Assembly: GCA_963921795.1 (NCBI GenBank) | Contig: OY997644.1 | Coordinates: forward strand, 4,049,522-4,113,521 | Reading direction: 5' to 3' | Length of the DNA stretch: 64,000 bases | DNA from: Nannobrachium achirus | Taxonomy: Eukaryota; Chordata; Actinopteri; Myctophiformes; Myctophidae | Shown here: positions 1 to 12,699 of the stretch, piece by piece | How positions within the stretch are numbered: the stretch's first letter is position 1 | Layout: every line of letters begins with the position of its first letter | Position numbers and translations under genes: made by a program | The notes under the pieces: generated by a model | Told to the model about the DNA's origin: nothing | The model's input: only the letters and a program-made list of their open reading frames with translations | The model's database searches: none

Positions 1-808
1 AGGTCGCAGTTACTATCAAAACCTCCACCGGCTGTCTGTCTGTCACTCTGTCACGTCACGTCACACTTTTGCCCTACTCATATATCCGCCACCGTTGCCC
101 CGATCCATGCCACATTTTGCTCTCTCACTCCTTGGCTGCCAAACCACAACCTCCACCCACCTCATTTCTCATAGCCAATCAGGAGGGAATATGGGAAATG
201 GGACAGATCCATGTTATATGACATGACTGTACTGTGTACCGCTTTGTGAGATTTTGGGCCAAAATCTGTAGGAGCAGTGTCCAAAAATGTGTTTTGCTAG
301 GATCGGCCTCATGGTGGCGCTTAAAGAGGGCTGTGTGAGAAATGAGGGGTGGAGGTTGTGATTTGCCATCCAAGGAGTGTGGGTTTAAAGTTTTGCATGG
401 ATAGGGCCAACAGTGGCAGAGATATGAATAGGGCAAAAGTGTGACGTGATGTGACGTGACGTGACGTGACAGACTGACAGCTGGTGGAGCTTTTCATAGT
501 AACTGCGACCTGACGGTTGCAATCACGCAATGATTGGCAAATCACAACCTCCGCCCCTGATTTCTCACATGACCCTCTTCTAGCGCCACCATCAGGCAGA
601 TTTTTTTAAAAACACATTTTTGAACACTGCTCCTACAGATTTTGCCCTAAAATCACGCAAAGCGGTACACAGTATCTCTAAAGTCATGTCATCAACATGG
701 ATCTGTCCCATTTCCCATATTCCCTCCTGATTGGCTACAATTGCCTTCTAAAGTTTGTGTATGCGACCTGATGGTCGCTTATCTCCCGATTAGGGAGTCT
801 TACTGGTC
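1..808 (+). repeat. Foldback-type dispersed repeat, copy 1
   Basis: The block contains two nested inverted pairs. The opening segment (GTCGCAGTTACTATCAAAAC, near 3-22) recurs inverted around 490-512. The segment near 174-213 recurs inverted near 696-736. The right end carries the GCGACCTGATGGTCGC motif and a GGGAGTCTTACTGG tail. Near-identical sequence occurs at 62148-63085, and shorter pieces lie at 30064-30335, 31205-31385 and 58941-59275. The short ORFs here are repeat-derived and I assign no gene. The superfamily is unknown. Confidence 0.75.
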
Positions 809-1126
809 ATTATTATTACTAGAGGTTTGCGCCTGCTTCGCCGTTTTATATTAAGTGAAACCTGACCAATCATTGGAAATTGGCCCACTTATAGTCTGGT
901 CAACGTGTCATGTGAAGGCTATGTATTCCCAATTTCCCAAGTTTTTTTGCTAATATTGTTTTTTGTTACAACAGAGAAAGGAAGTGTGGAGATAAGAGAA
1001 CATTTCTTGGAATTCACAGAGGTAAATACCTGTACATGTACATTGGGTCCCTTTCTGTGAAAGATTACAATACTGTTGCTTAAGCAACCTGTGGGTTCAG
1101 CACCATGGACAGCACTGTTGCTGTGT

Positions 1127-1129
1127 GAG

Positions 1130-1181
<52 letters not shown>

Positions 1182-1190
1182 TTCGTGCGC
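1127..1190. repeat. (GTGC)n microsatellite
   Basis: Perfect GTGC tetranucleotide run. It creates spurious arginine/alanine/cysteine ORFs on both strands. Confidence 0.95.
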
Positions 1191-1763
1191 ACATGCGTCT
1201 GTGGATAACAGACAGACAGTTTGGGTTCGTAGCCTGCTTGTTTTAGTGGTTATATTACAGTATAGTTCTGCTTGCAATGATAGTAGGAATTACAATCTTC
1301 TGCGAGTCTTTTTTAATAAATGCCTAACAGTATGCCCTATGTTGTTATTTAACATTTCTGATGCGTCTCCCCCCCAACGATGCCCTGGGGGGATGTTTCC
1401 ACATACCAAAATATCTGGCAACTAATAACTTTTGATCATTATTCCTGAAACTAGAGCCACTGATAGAGATGAGGAAGGATAGTTTGTCAGGCCTGCCGTA
1501 GCCAGCTCCAGGAAGAAGCACAACATTACATTTAAGTACCCTAAGTGCAAGCTGGTTGGGTACATAACCAAAGGTCAAGTTCACCAAGTATTTAGCTTTT
1601 AATCTATAGATATGTAAACACACAGACATGAATTAAACATAATATCAAACATAATAATTATGTAACAATATTAAATAATCATGGATCCAGTCACACACTA
1701 TTTGAGAGGACCTGTGTTTTCATGCTATACTTTTTGGGTCATTAAAGGAGAATTTCAGACTAG

Positions 1764-1820
<57 letters not shown>

Positions 1821-1821
1821 T
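1764..1821. repeat. (CTTT)n microsatellite
   Basis: About fourteen uninterrupted CTTT units. Confidence 0.95.
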
Positions 1822-2187
1822 CATTTTTATTACCTTTAGTTGGTGTTCTTCTAAGCTTTTCCCAAAAAGTTGTACGTACATTCAATCACAGAACACACAT
1901 AGCAAACAACAGCTGAATAAGTGAAACAAAGTACCATGCCTGAAAGGGATGAGGTTATATAAAATGCCATGCTTACGTGTAATCTTTGATCTATACACAG
2001 GCAGGCACAGTTTGACAGACAGACAGACAGACATATTGATTACACATCGAGAAAGAGATCTTTGTCTTCCTCATATCAGGTAAACATTTGATCTTATCTC
2101 CCTTGAGCACCGGTTGTTCCAGGTAAATGTCTTGTTCCACTGCCAAATTCAAATATTCAAGATGTTTGCTGTGCGTGTGTGTGAGTG

Positions 2188-2194
2188 TATAAAA
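2188..2194 (+). promoter_or_regulatory. TATA box of the ZP-domain gene
   Basis: TATAAAA lies 35 bases before the start ATG at 2229. If initiation occurs about 30 bases downstream, the 5' leader is only about ten bases. Very short leaders behind a TATA box are known for zona pellucida / egg-envelope genes. The element is seen directly; its use is inferred. Confidence 0.6.
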
Positions 2195-2228
2195 CACCAT
2201 AGTGGATCGTATTCTCTCTCAGTAAACC

Positions 2229-2986
2229 ATGAGTGTCTCTTCAGTAGCAGTGGTGTTGCTGTTGCTCTGCGGAGCCCGGCATGCAGGAGCCTCGCAGTTT
2301 CAAGGAACTGTCATCACCTATGACCCAAAGGACACGCACGCAGATGGAACTATGACGGTAGGTACAGGTCAAGATTATTATAGTTAATTCTAACTAAATA
2401 ATGAAAACGAAAAAAAAAAGGTAACAATGTGACTTACAAAGTACAAAGAATGTAACTATATTGATAAAACGAACTAAAATCATTGAGAACACGTCCTTAC
2501 TTTAAGACTAATTATTTCAAACATAATTTCTTTGCCAATGTTAGGTTTTAGTTTTAGTAACTTTACCAAACAGAGACATGATGAAAGTCATGTAATGTAT
2601 AACCTTTACATCCTTATCTTCTAATTCCAGGTGGTTTTGCGCTATAAGACAGCCTTCGCATCATGCTCAAGTTCAGACATATGGGAGTGTGATCATGGGG
2701 ACTGTGGCAGTGTTACCCTGCGGGGACCCTACACGGTGCAGGCAACCGCAGACTGGTGTCAACGAGAAGGAATCATGACTCGACGGGTTCCCATCAACAC
2801 TCACTTCGAATTGAGGTGAGTGAAGAGAGATTCACTATTACACAACAAACAAAAACAATGAGACTTTAAATAGTATTTTCATGTTTCCCCCCCCCTTTTT
2901 TTCCCTATATATTCTTTTTATAATCACATCCAAAATAGGGATAGTAAATTGATTACTTTAATTAAATAACATTATATACTGTATGT

Positions 2987-3056
<70 letters not shown>

Positions 3057-5001
3057 TTATATATTTATATATTTATATTCATAATCAATATAGTTTGATT
3101 AACTGTTGCACCCTATGTGTTTTTCCTTTACAATTTATTTATTTATTTTTGTTTCTCAATTGCTTCATCTGACATAATGTGCGAACAATTATGACAGAAA
3201 TACCAAACCACTTTATTATTAATAATAATAATCTCATCTCACACAGGTTACGAGGTAGTGCCTGGGAGAGTAACAGAAATAGCATTGGGAACTGGGCAGC
3301 TTATGCGTGGGTGAACCTCAGGACCAGATCAGACACTGGGAAAGCCAACAGGTCTCCTCAGACCACCATCATACCTTCACTACGGTAACATAACACACTT
3401 CTCTTTTGTTCTTATACTCATTACTAACATCATCATCAACATCATAATTCTATAAGTCAGCAAATCTGTCTGTTCTTGGTCAGACTACTGTAGGCTTGAC
3501 TCAGGCATGCAGAGTAGGGGTGTGTGCACGCACACGCAACACACACGCATTGCACACACGCATTGCACACATGCCAATTTAAATATTTTGTTTATACATA
3601 CGGTATAGTTATGTATTTATAATACATTGTACTAGATACTTCTACGAAAAACAAGTGAAAAATAAACGAATTATATAATCTCACTCTGTCTCTTATTTTC
3701 GTTCTGTTTCTGTCTATCAGAGTTCCTTCTAACTGTGGGAGAAGCTTCAACCTGTTAGCATTTGACCCAGATGGAGACCGGGTTCAATGTCATCCTATGG
3801 TTTCTCTTCCTTCTGTTCTCAGCATATCATCAACCGTGAGTTGATAAATAAGAACATAGATCACATCATACTGACGCAAACATGTATTTTCTACTATAAT
3901 CATGATTACTGTCATAATTAGTCTGTACTGTTTTTCTCTACACCTCTTAAAAATGTGACCCATTGTTTCTCCTGGTTTGTTTTTGTACTCTTCCTGTCCT
4001 GTGTTCTTTCTCCCTTCTTTCAGAATTGCATTTTGTCATTTGCTGCCACCAGCAGCAGTAATGCGGGTACCTACGTTGTCCAGTTGTGGATGCGGGACTT
4101 TCCCAACCAGTCCATCACCGTCACAAACACTGGAGGATCTCAGTCCACTTACACTACCAGCCAGAGGCTCTCCTATATACCTCTACAGTTTGCTGTCGAC
4201 GGTACACAGTTAAACCCTTAGTTCATCTAAAAACTGACCCCTAGTGGTCTATTTTCTTAGGGGTTCCTGGCAACTCAACCAGTTAATGTGCTAATAAAGT
4301 GAATGGATAATCAAAGTAAATCAATAATCTAACATTAAAACGTAAAGCTGTTAAATTGTTTATATTTCCCCTTTGTGTTCAGTGTATGGATCAGTACCCA
4401 GCTGTACAGAGGGACGGTATCTACCCAGGTTCCTGCCTCCCACCCCGGCTAACAGAGCACAGCTCTACACCCATGTTGGACACAGACTGGAAATCACCAT
4501 CAACACACAGGCAACACAAGCCACGTGAGTAAAAGACAACAAGACTGAGGCCCTCCACTCCAGTACAGTAAAAAGTAGCATTCAGCCTAGAACTACACAG
4601 CATAGTGTTTTCCGTAACATAACATTCCTTTAAAGTGATTTTTTTTGCCCTGTGGTGTTAATGTATCAGATGTGTGTTTTGTCCTTGTCCATGTGTAAAG
4701 GGGTTCTGCACATCTGCCTTACAGAATGAAGTCATTTAGTTGGCGTTTTGTTGTCCTGTGGTGTCCCTTCTAAAGGTCTGAAAAAGTAAATTAAAACGTT
4801 TGAACCATGTTCTCTTCTCTGGTGGTGTTGTAGGGTCTCACAGCTGTTGTTCAGTGGACCCCACAACATGATCCTGACTGTACCAGCACAGGGACAGTTC
4901 ATCCTGAGATGGACAGCATCACAGTCAGAGGTTGGAGAACATCACCCTGTCTGCTTTGTTGCTCAGACCAACAGGTCAGCTGTATTTAATTGATCTTCCT
5001 T

Positions 5002-5047
<46 letters not shown>

Positions 5048-6031
5048 CATTTTACTTTTCCTTTTGTCTTAGACTTATAGAGTATTATTTTCTGTGTCAT
5101 TAGATCAGTTACAATATTACAGAGCATGGTGATAAAAGCAATGTGTTATTTGTAGTAAGTAGTTCTCCCTGTTTGTGTTAGTGCTATTGGGATCTACAAA
5201 ATCTGTATAGCAGAGATCCTACCATATCATTGGCTGGATAAAGAAGAAAAATCACCACTGAGAAAATGTATTGATTGAAGACTTTATTAGAAGTTTGCAA
5301 GTTATTGCTTCACTTCTTTTTAATAACTAAAATGAGTTTGTTTTCACAGTGCGGACAAATATCAGTCGGAGCTTCGCTGTGTCATCGTCTCTGTCTCAAA
5401 TGGTGGGTGAAACGTAACACCTGTTTACTACTGCATCATATTTCAAATTCAGAAATCTGAGGAAGTGGTTTGATGAGTTACATGTGTCATGTGTCATTGT
5501 TGTTATCTCCACCTGCAGCGACTACAACCATGGCCCCCACTACCACAGAACCACTGTCTCGTAAGTCTAACAAAATTATGATACTAAAGCAAATGAACAA
5601 CCTATGTGGGTTATACTATTATCATCATGATCTTCTGGAAACCTTTCATTTCAGTGAAAGCCAATGTGATTTGCGATGAGACCGCCATGACAGTAGAGGT
5701 GAACAAATCCTCATTCCGGGGACTTGAAGGACATCTGCGACTCAATGATCCAAGCAACGTAGCCTGCAGCCTGGAAAGCCAACAAAACAGCACTCACATC
5801 ATAGCAGTGATCCCCCTCAGTGGCTGTGGTACTGAGATTGAGGTAACAAAGTCATACCTGGATGCTAGTTGGTCACATCTGTTCTACTTTACACCTTTGT
5901 GCATTTACTAAAGGTTAGTTTTACACATAGTTATGTAATGGGGCTGTGGTACTAGAGAGTTGTGTTATATGTATTGTTCTGTTGCACTGCCTCTTTAAGG
6001 AATGTGATCTGTCTGTCTGTCTGTCTGTCTA

Positions 6032-6074
<43 letters not shown>

Positions 6075-6160
6075 TCCTGCATGCCAGCATGCCAACCTGT
6101 CAGACACGCACGCGCACGCACACACACACACACACGCACACACGCACGCACGCACACACG

Positions 6161-6233
<73 letters not shown>

Positions 6234-6253
6234 ACAGACACACAGACAAACAC

Positions 6254-6313
<60 letters not shown>

Positions 6314-8467
6314 GGACAACTACAAATAACAATGCAACAATGCTTATGCAATCAGGATGCAAACAGACTCCAGTGTTCAACGTTGGTATCACTTTAATCC
6401 AAGTTGTTAGTTCATAACTACTGGATCAGACTAAACTCTTATCTTCACTGGGTTAGACTAAACTCTTACCTTCAGAACGACTGGGTCAGACTAAACTCCT
6501 ATCTTCATAACCACTGGGTTAGACTAAACTAAAATCTCCTGCGTACAGGAGGATGACGAGAACCTCATCTTCAAAAATGCCATCACCACCGTTGACAACA
6601 CCAGTGACGTCATCACCCGCACGCACCTGTTGGAGGTGGAGGTTTACTGCCAGTACCCCAAGACTGGCAACGTGACCCTGAGTTACAGCGTCCACAGAAA
6701 CAACGTCACGGTCCAGGAGAAGGGCTTCGGTACGTTCACCTACCAGTTTGAGTTCTTTCACAGCCGGAGTTTCACCTCCATGATGGACCCCCGCTCCTAT
6801 CCACTGGAGTACGACGTAGGGGACAAGATCTACATGGAGATAGAGGCCTCGTCTTCACTCAACAACACCGAACTGTTTGTGGTGTCCTGCAGAGCTGCGC
6901 CGTACGACAACCCCAGCTACCAACCAGCCTACTCCATCATAGAACATGGGTGAGTGCAGTTTACAACACAGCACACACGCATGCACACGCTTTAGTCTTT
7001 TTTTAAGACATATTTAGGCCGTTTCCCAATAGGGGGGAGTGGAGATCACAGCCTGGTTATTTCTGGGTCCTTGGCATTGAACAGCCTAGGAACCTCTGAT
7101 TTAGGTTATTGTTATTATAGTATTAATGATATTTGAGCTTCCAGTTGAGTAAGTTACAAGCCAGGGGGAATACCACGTAACAGAATACAGCAACATTGTC
7201 ACACAATGAATTCATTACTGCTTTAAATAATTTCTCTCACATAAATGCCTGCTTTTGTGTGTTCTAAACTGCACAAAAAATGTTATGTTTATGTAATTAT
7301 ACAATTATACTATTTGTTTTTTGTGAGAATATACACCACACTCTCTTAGCATCAATAGGTGTTTTGTTCTTGTTTCCAACCAGGTGTACCGTGGACCACA
7401 CTGTTGAAGTTCTTTCACCACGCCATGAGAGACATTTCCAGTTTTCAATGGAGGCCTTCAAATTCATAGGATCACATGATCAGGTAAACAGGGTTTTTTG
7501 TATTTTTATTTTTTTTATGTTTTGGGGCTTTTGCCTTTAGTAGACTGACAGGAAATGGGGAGAGATGGGGAGTGACGCGCAGCGACATCTGGTCGGGCTC
7601 GGGAATCGAACCAGCGACCCGCTGCAGTCTACACAGAGCCTATGTGGTATGCGGCTGGAACAGTGGACAGGGAACTGTTTAGCTCCAGTGATGGTACAAT
7701 TATTTCCACAAAGAAACAAGGTTTTAAACTGTGTTTGTCTCAGGTGTACATCAGCTGTTCTGTTATGCTGTGTGAAGCCGGGAACCCCAACGCCAGATGT
7801 TCCAAGGGATGCATCAACTCCACTCAGTCTGGAGCCAACCATCGACGGAAGAGAGAGGCTGTCATTCAAACTGCAAGGCACTACATTTCCCAGGGTCCCC
7901 TGCGCTTGAGAAGGTCGTCTGAGATCACAGGTGACTCTGAAACCTTTCTCAAGTCTGTGAAAAAAAGTCAAAACGATGTCTCCCCGGGACTCAAACTAGT
8001 GAAGATCTACAAGCTCACAACACGTCGCCATGTAACATGTTGTGAGCTTGTAGATCGGCTATTTTCACTACTTCTTAAAAGTTTTTTAAATGGGATTATT
8101 TATAAAATAAAAATACAAAACATAATATGACGAATTTTGATTTTTGGGGGGGACTTTTTTGAAAATCTTTTGAAATAAACAAAATGTAGGAACGAAAGGG
8201 GTATTTACTCACAACCAATACATATTGGTCTGCGACCCACATGGGTCCTGACCCACTGTTGTTCTATTACGCATGATCTCACAGTGTTGTTGTTGTTGTT
8301 GTTGTTGTGGGTTTCCCTCAGCTACCAGCCTGAACCTGAACCTGAACCTGGTCTTCATCGCGGGATGTCTTCTCACAGTGGTCGCCATGATCTGTGCAGT
8401 GGCCATCTACAAGGTCCAGAAGACGACAAGGGTGAAATATGAGCTGCTGCCCTCTACTGAAGGTTAA
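2229..8467 (+). CDS. ZP-domain type I membrane or egg-coat-like glycoprotein, 14 exons, 714 residues
   Basis: Exons read from canonical splice sites: 2229-2357, 2631-2815, 3247-3384, 3721-3835, 4024-4201, 4383-4524, 4834-4974, 5350-5402, 5519-5560, 5655-5842, 6549-6949, 7384-7483, 7744-7930, 8322-8467. All phases match and the frame stays open to TAA. Residues 1-21 form a signal peptide (MSVSSVAVVLLLLCGARHAGA). Residues 22-360 are a cysteine-containing extracellular region of the kind preceding ZP modules in many fish proteins. A short Thr/Pro linker (361-374) follows. A ZP module lies at about 378-630, with cysteines in VICDE, VACSL, SGCGTE, VYCQY, VVSCRA, HGCTV, ISCSVMLC and ARCSKGC. RRKR at 638-641 is a furin-type release site. 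A transmembrane helix (about 676-696) and a short cytoplasmic tail end the protein. Sequons include NST, NTS, NVT and NTE. ZP modules polymerise into extracellular matrices, so an envelope or matrix role is likely, but the ligand and tissue are unknown. I assign no symbol because the N-terminal region does not identify a named orthologue to me. Confidence 0.88.
2988..3080. repeat. (AT)n and ATATTT repeat in intron 2 of the ZP gene
   Basis: A pure AT dinucleotide run is followed by several ATATATTT units. Confidence 0.95.
4999..5047. repeat. (GTCT)n microsatellite in intron 7 of the ZP gene
   Basis: Perfect GTCT/CTGT tetranucleotide run. A similar run is in intron 10. Confidence 0.95.
6009..6311. 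repeat. Compound microsatellite (CTGT)n-(CA)n-(GA)n in intron 10 of the ZP gene
   Basis: A CTGT run (6009-6073) is followed by CA/CGCA (about 6105-6240) and GA (about 6256-6310). All long ORFs across this stretch on both strands are low-complexity artefacts. Confidence 0.97.
7540..7650 (-). repeat. tRNA-like SINE fragment in intron 12 of the ZP gene
   Basis: On the minus strand the sequence contains GGTTCGATTCC, a canonical RNA polymerase III B box, in a GC-rich context resembling the head of a tRNA-derived SINE. No complete cloverleaf can be drawn, so this is not called as a tRNA gene. Confidence 0.5.
7997..8070. repeat. Hairpin module with GATCTACAAGC core (ZP intron 13)
   Basis: The left arm (GATCTACAAGCTCACAACA) and right arm (TGTTGTGAGCTTGTAGATC) are near-perfect inverted copies around a loop of about 12 bases. 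The outer bases (AGTGAA, TTTTCACT) also pair. This is the first of many copies in the window. Confidence 0.85.
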
Positions 8468-10315
8468 GGCAGCAATGTGTGTGGTGTCTGACAAGCATAA
8501 CGACTTCAGCTACACCGCCCCCTTCTGGTGGACCCCTAGTGTTGCCTCCGCACTATAGGGCCGCTGGGCAATTAACCCAACATAATATGTTTGGTTAATG
8601 TTCAATATATTATGTCGAAACAGATATATTGAACCAATTTATAACCACTTATAACCCATTAATCAAGGTGATGGGAAGATTGCAGATGCAAAAGTTTCTT
8701 TTTTTTTCTTTTTTTTTTGGTTAGACTGTGTGTTCTTCTGTATACTATAGACCAGTCGTTCCCAAACTGTTTTTATGATGTGGGTGGAACCATGAGATAA
8801 AGTGGTACTAAAATTGGCTTGAATGGATTGACTCTACATGGTTCTCATCGTGGTACCGTGCTAATCTTCTCTGTATCGTTAACATTTTAGCCCAAAGACA
8901 GTGCCCCGTCGCCAACAAAGAGCATTTTGGTATTGCATCTGAAATGGCTTGGAATTAGAGACAGACAGATCATGAAATTTAAATATCCGAGTGGTTGTTT
9001 AGACTAAAACCTTATAAAACCGTATTATGGACCAATATTTATACAAAATATATATTTTTGAAAAGCATGGTGGGGGGGGAATCATCTGAAACATAATTTT
9101 ATACAATGTGTAGTGGGAGTCCCTGCTTCATCTCTATAGGCTCTATAGGAGATGATGCAAGAAGAAGGAAAAAGAAACCCAAAAAAAAAACAAGAAGGCC
9201 CCTGATATAGAGGGTCTTCCTCAAGATGTGAACCCTATTTGACTGGGCAATGAACCTGAGTGACATTTGACATAACGCATACATTATATTTGAGCAATGA
9301 TCTGTAATAATGTAGAAACCTATAACTACTAATATATACTGTCTCTTTTTTACTAACTCTGATGATTTAATAAAAAAAAAGTGCTGAGCCCTCGTGGCAG
9401 GGCTCAGGTGAATGTTCAAATAAATTACCAAAGCATGCTTCTCTGTTTGTGACACTTTATTGGTACATTTTACTTATGTGTGACTGTGAATTCATGTTAT
9501 AAGCATAACCATACATTTCAATATGCATGTATACTGCTGAACATAGAGAAAATGCATCCGTAGGAGACATTGCAACGCATTGCGAACTTGTAGATTGGCT
9601 ATTTTTAAATGGCTGGAATATAGGGTTGAAGTGGTTAATGTATGTTTTGTAATAATTATCAACGTCTACAGTAAAGTAGCCTAACTCAAGTTTTAAAATA
9701 ATTGTAGTGGAGTAAAAGTACAATATTAGCCTCTAAGATGCAATGGAGTTGAAGTAAACATATTGAAAATTGGAAATAGTAAAGTAAATAATAATAATAC
9801 TAATATTCAAAGAGCTTTATTGGCATGAGAAAACATAATTTAACTCATCCTTGCCATGAGTGTGCAGACACAATCATAATAAATCATAATATGTAAAATT
9901 CACAAACAATCAGGCTTCCAATTCAAGTAAGAAAGATCATTCTATCTAGACAGAGCATCCTGAATCACTTTTTGACAACATATAGTGTTGCATGGCTTCT
10001 TTTACTCGACAGGTCCTTGCTGGTAGCATGACTTTGTGATGACATGGGAAACCAGCCCTGTCCACTACTTTAGTACATTGAATGAATGAATGAATGAATG
10101 AATGAATGAATGAATAGTTTTATTTCGATAATCAGTGAGACATTACAAGTCATTTTTGTTTTGTTTTCGTTTCTTTTTTTTTTAACCTTAACATTAAATG
10201 CACACTGTGGGGCAGCAGTGTTTTAAAAAACAGTTTGGTATGTTTGGTACCATGTTTGATGTTTACCTGGAATTTGTAGCCCACAGAAGCACCAAATAGT
10301 TTCTGATTAGACGTT

Positions 10316-10530
10316 GCTAAGCCAGGAAAGGCAAGAAGCGCACCACCTTGTAGTGTACATGCACTGCGGCGCAGTAGCTCAGCTAACAACACTGTAGTGT
10401 AGAGCTCAAGACCCTGGTGTTAGGTAGGAGAGTGTGGAGGGTTCCAGGAGTCCCAAGCTGGTGTTGGCTAGAGTCTAGACCACACTCTCGCATCGCATCG
10501 CAGACGTTGATACCAGGCCTGGAATTTGGA
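10316..10530 (+). repeat. LINE-end relic, uninterrupted paralogue of the 22.0-kb copy
   Basis: The segments GCCAGGAAAGGCAAGAAG, GCTAACAACACTG, GTGTGGAGGGT and GGTGTTGGCTAGA match the relic at 22014-22373. Here it reads straight through to GTCTAGACCACACT, so it shows the pre-insertion state of a site that carries a nested hAT element in the other copy. Confidence 0.6.
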
Positions 10531-11047
10531 CATTTTAGAGGCAAGGCCACTTGGCCTCCTTTGTGCCTCTGGCACAAAGGCCAAATACCAGGGCAGGAAG
10601 GCTATCAAATAGAACAAGATTTTAGTCCATTGAAAGAATTTGTTGAATTTAAGGTTTAGGGATGATAATCTGCGGTGAAATAGATAAATGATGGTATTTT
10701 CAATCTGATCCATGCTCACCATCAAAGATACTGGATTGGTTTAAGATGGGGACTCGGGGGTGTTAAGACTTCAGAATCTCAACAAAAGACACTGGTGTCT
10801 ACATGACAAGAAAGAGACAGAGGATTAAATGATACAGTCAGCTTTAGGGCATTAAGGCCACTGTGGCCTCAGGTCATTGGTTTGGGGGGCACAAGGCCAA
10901 ACTAAGGGGCAACGGCGGCCATGGCCTTCATGGCCTCCATGAAATTCCTGCCGTGGTTGATACATTACTGATCGTGCACTTTTTAGTTGCTCTTGGTGGA
11001 TGAGGGTCAGAGAACTGTAACCTATAATCATAACATTATAGGTTATA

Positions 11048-11106
<59 letters not shown>
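11048..11106. repeat. (TC)n microsatellite
   Basis: About 29 perfect TC units. Confidence 0.97.
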
Positions 11107-11108
<2 letters not shown>

Positions 11109-11619
11109 AATCTAAAGTGACAAAAACAAGGAAACAGCTAGGCCGATTATCCATGTTTTACTTTTAACCTCTTGAACCCCATGAGTCCGCCTAAAATGTA
11201 TGCCCAAATTGGAACCGTTGTGGACACAAAACTACAATGATTGTGGCTACTCTTGACCCACCAAATGTCAGCTAACCCCTGAGAATTTACAAATGCAGTG
11301 TAAAACATCACATTTCTCTTACCAAATTGTCCTGCTGTGATCACTTACCTGGGAAAAGGATCAAAAGATGATTGAAAAAGACCTCCGCCTATGGAAAATG
11401 TGCATTCTGAATAGTGAATGAGCCTCAAGACCTTATTGAAAACATATATAGTGAATTGAGAAATTGTCCACCAAGGTGTCATCAATTGATAGGCAAAAGT
11501 GTTATGAATATATTCCAAACTATGTAAACTCTACAGATGTTTTAGTGAGAGTAGTGCTGTAATATTAGTAGTGTAGTGTAGACGTTGAGTGAGTAATGAT
11601 AAAAACAAGTAACAATATA

Positions 11620-11900
11620 GCTGCAAGCAGCGATAAAGTGTCCAAGGCATAAAAAGCAGGAAAGCAAAAAGGCATCAAGGGAAAGCAAAGAAGAATATCA
11701 AAGAAAAACTAGAAGCAGTGTTCTTCCGAACAGGACTCCGGCAGGTCAGGTAGGTTTCTTTTGGCCTAGTGGTGACTCTATAATAGGCCAAAGTTAAAAG
11801 GGTGAGGGAAAACGTCTACGCAGTCTCAAAGCTACCAGCAACAGACTGCAAAAGAGCTTCTTTCCACGAACAGTCAGGCACATGAACGAACTGTCAAAAA
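11620..11900. repeat. Fish dispersed repeat (AGCTGCAAGCAGCG / CTAGAAGCAGTG type)
   Basis: ATAGCTGCAAGCAGCGAT at 11620 is followed by CTAGAAGCAGTG at about 11709. The second motif heads longer copies at 36911 and 50580. Diverged and incomplete here. Confidence 0.5.
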
Positions 11901-11967
11901 CGAGAAAGATCCAGGGAAAAAAGAATCGCTAGCACCCCCCCCCCCCCCCCCCCACCCAGCCCCCAAC

Positions 11968-12062
11968 CCCTTACGTTCCCTCCTTGTGAAGTTGAATTGC
12001 ACCTACTGTACATACCCCTTACGTTCCCTCCTTGTGAAGTTGAATTGCACCTACTGTACATA
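11968..12062. repeat. 47-bp tandem duplication
   Basis: A unit starting CCCCTTACGTTCCCTCC is present twice, head to tail, with almost no divergence. It directly follows a poly-C tract. Confidence 0.85.
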
Positions 12063-12433
12063 AATGCATACTGTGAAGTTGAATATATTAATCTGTTGCA
12101 CATAGAACACTCTGTGAAGATGTCTACAAAAGTTAAGTAAGTACAGTAAGCAACTACTGGAAAAATATGCTGTTGGCGTATAGAATATGCCAAACTTTTT
12201 GCACATGTACATCTGAGGATGCTCTTTTCTTTTCCTGTTGCTCTTTTTGCCTTTAGCACTCCTTTTTAGATTATTATTATTATTATTTTTAGATGTGGTT
12301 TGCTGTTATTATATTGTTTTTTGATATACGACTGCATTGTACTGAAGGATGCCAAACAAAAACAGATTTTACTCTTATGTACCTGTACAAAAGACGTAAC
12401 AATGAAGTACAACCTTGAACCTTGTTTGGTTAC

Positions 12434-12644
12434 CTGCTATGAGAGGGATTCTGGTGCCTGTAGTTTCCAGGACCACCTCCAGGGGGCAGTGTTTTGCCGT
12501 GGGTTCCCTCAGGATGACACAGACCTCGTCTCTCCTTCGTAGACAGTCCATCTTGTTGCCACGGTAACTGACGCACAGCTCAGACAGCTCGCTGGGGAGG
12601 ATGGGAGAGAAGGCCAGGCAATGCTGCTGGAGTTTGGACCCTGT
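12434..12644 (-). pseudogene. GH65/PGGHG-like C-terminal exon, copy A
   Basis: On the minus strand a CCCCCAG acceptor opens a 211-base exon-like ORF that ends at a GTAACC donor. It encodes a beta-sandwich-like stretch containing LAFSPILPSELSEL, VSYRGNKMDCLRRRDE, CVILREPTAKHCPLEV and TTGTRIPL. This resembles the C-terminal domain of GH65 protein-glucosylgalactosylhydroxylysine glucosidases. Family recall is moderate and not verified. Against copy B (58427-58635) this copy lacks nine bases after SELC but keeps its frame to the end. No other exon of such a gene is visible, and the exon abuts a Penelope-like fragment, so it is probably a stranded remnant. It could still be a working terminal exon of a gene whose other exons lie elsewhere. 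Confidence 0.45.
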
Positions 12645-12699
12645 CTGGGGGCAAACGTTACAAGGTACATACCGTACATTTACTACAGTAAATGTATGT

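Larger units (their letters stand above)
809..2187. other. Intergenic stretch upstream of the ZP gene
   Basis: No gene is visible. It holds a (GTGC)n tract at about 1127-1190 and a (CTTT)n tract at about 1764-1821. Between them is AT-rich unique-looking DNA without an exon-like signal. Confidence 0.6.
8468..12420. other. Intergenic, repeat-rich, no gene recognised
   Basis: AATAAA at about 9369 and an AAATAAA near 9419 could end the ZP transcript, but no signal lies close to its stop codon. The stretch holds a hairpin half-arm at about 9583-9607, a (TGAA)n run at 10081-10114, a LINE-end relic at 10316-10520, a (TC)n run at 11048-11106, a fish dispersed repeat at 11620-11900, a poly-C run at 11936-11954 and a 47-bp tandem duplication at 11968-12062. 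No exon-like ORF was supported. Confidence 0.6.

Noticed and set aside
5946..6417. Several 80-150 residue ORFs on both strands
   Set aside because: They are translations of CTGT, CA and GA microsatellites within intron 10 of the ZP gene.
7537..8130. Overlapping ORFs of 114-162 residues around ZP exon 13
   Set aside because: They read through an intron SINE piece, the real exon in other frames, and a hairpin module. The spliced ZP frame explains the coding signal.
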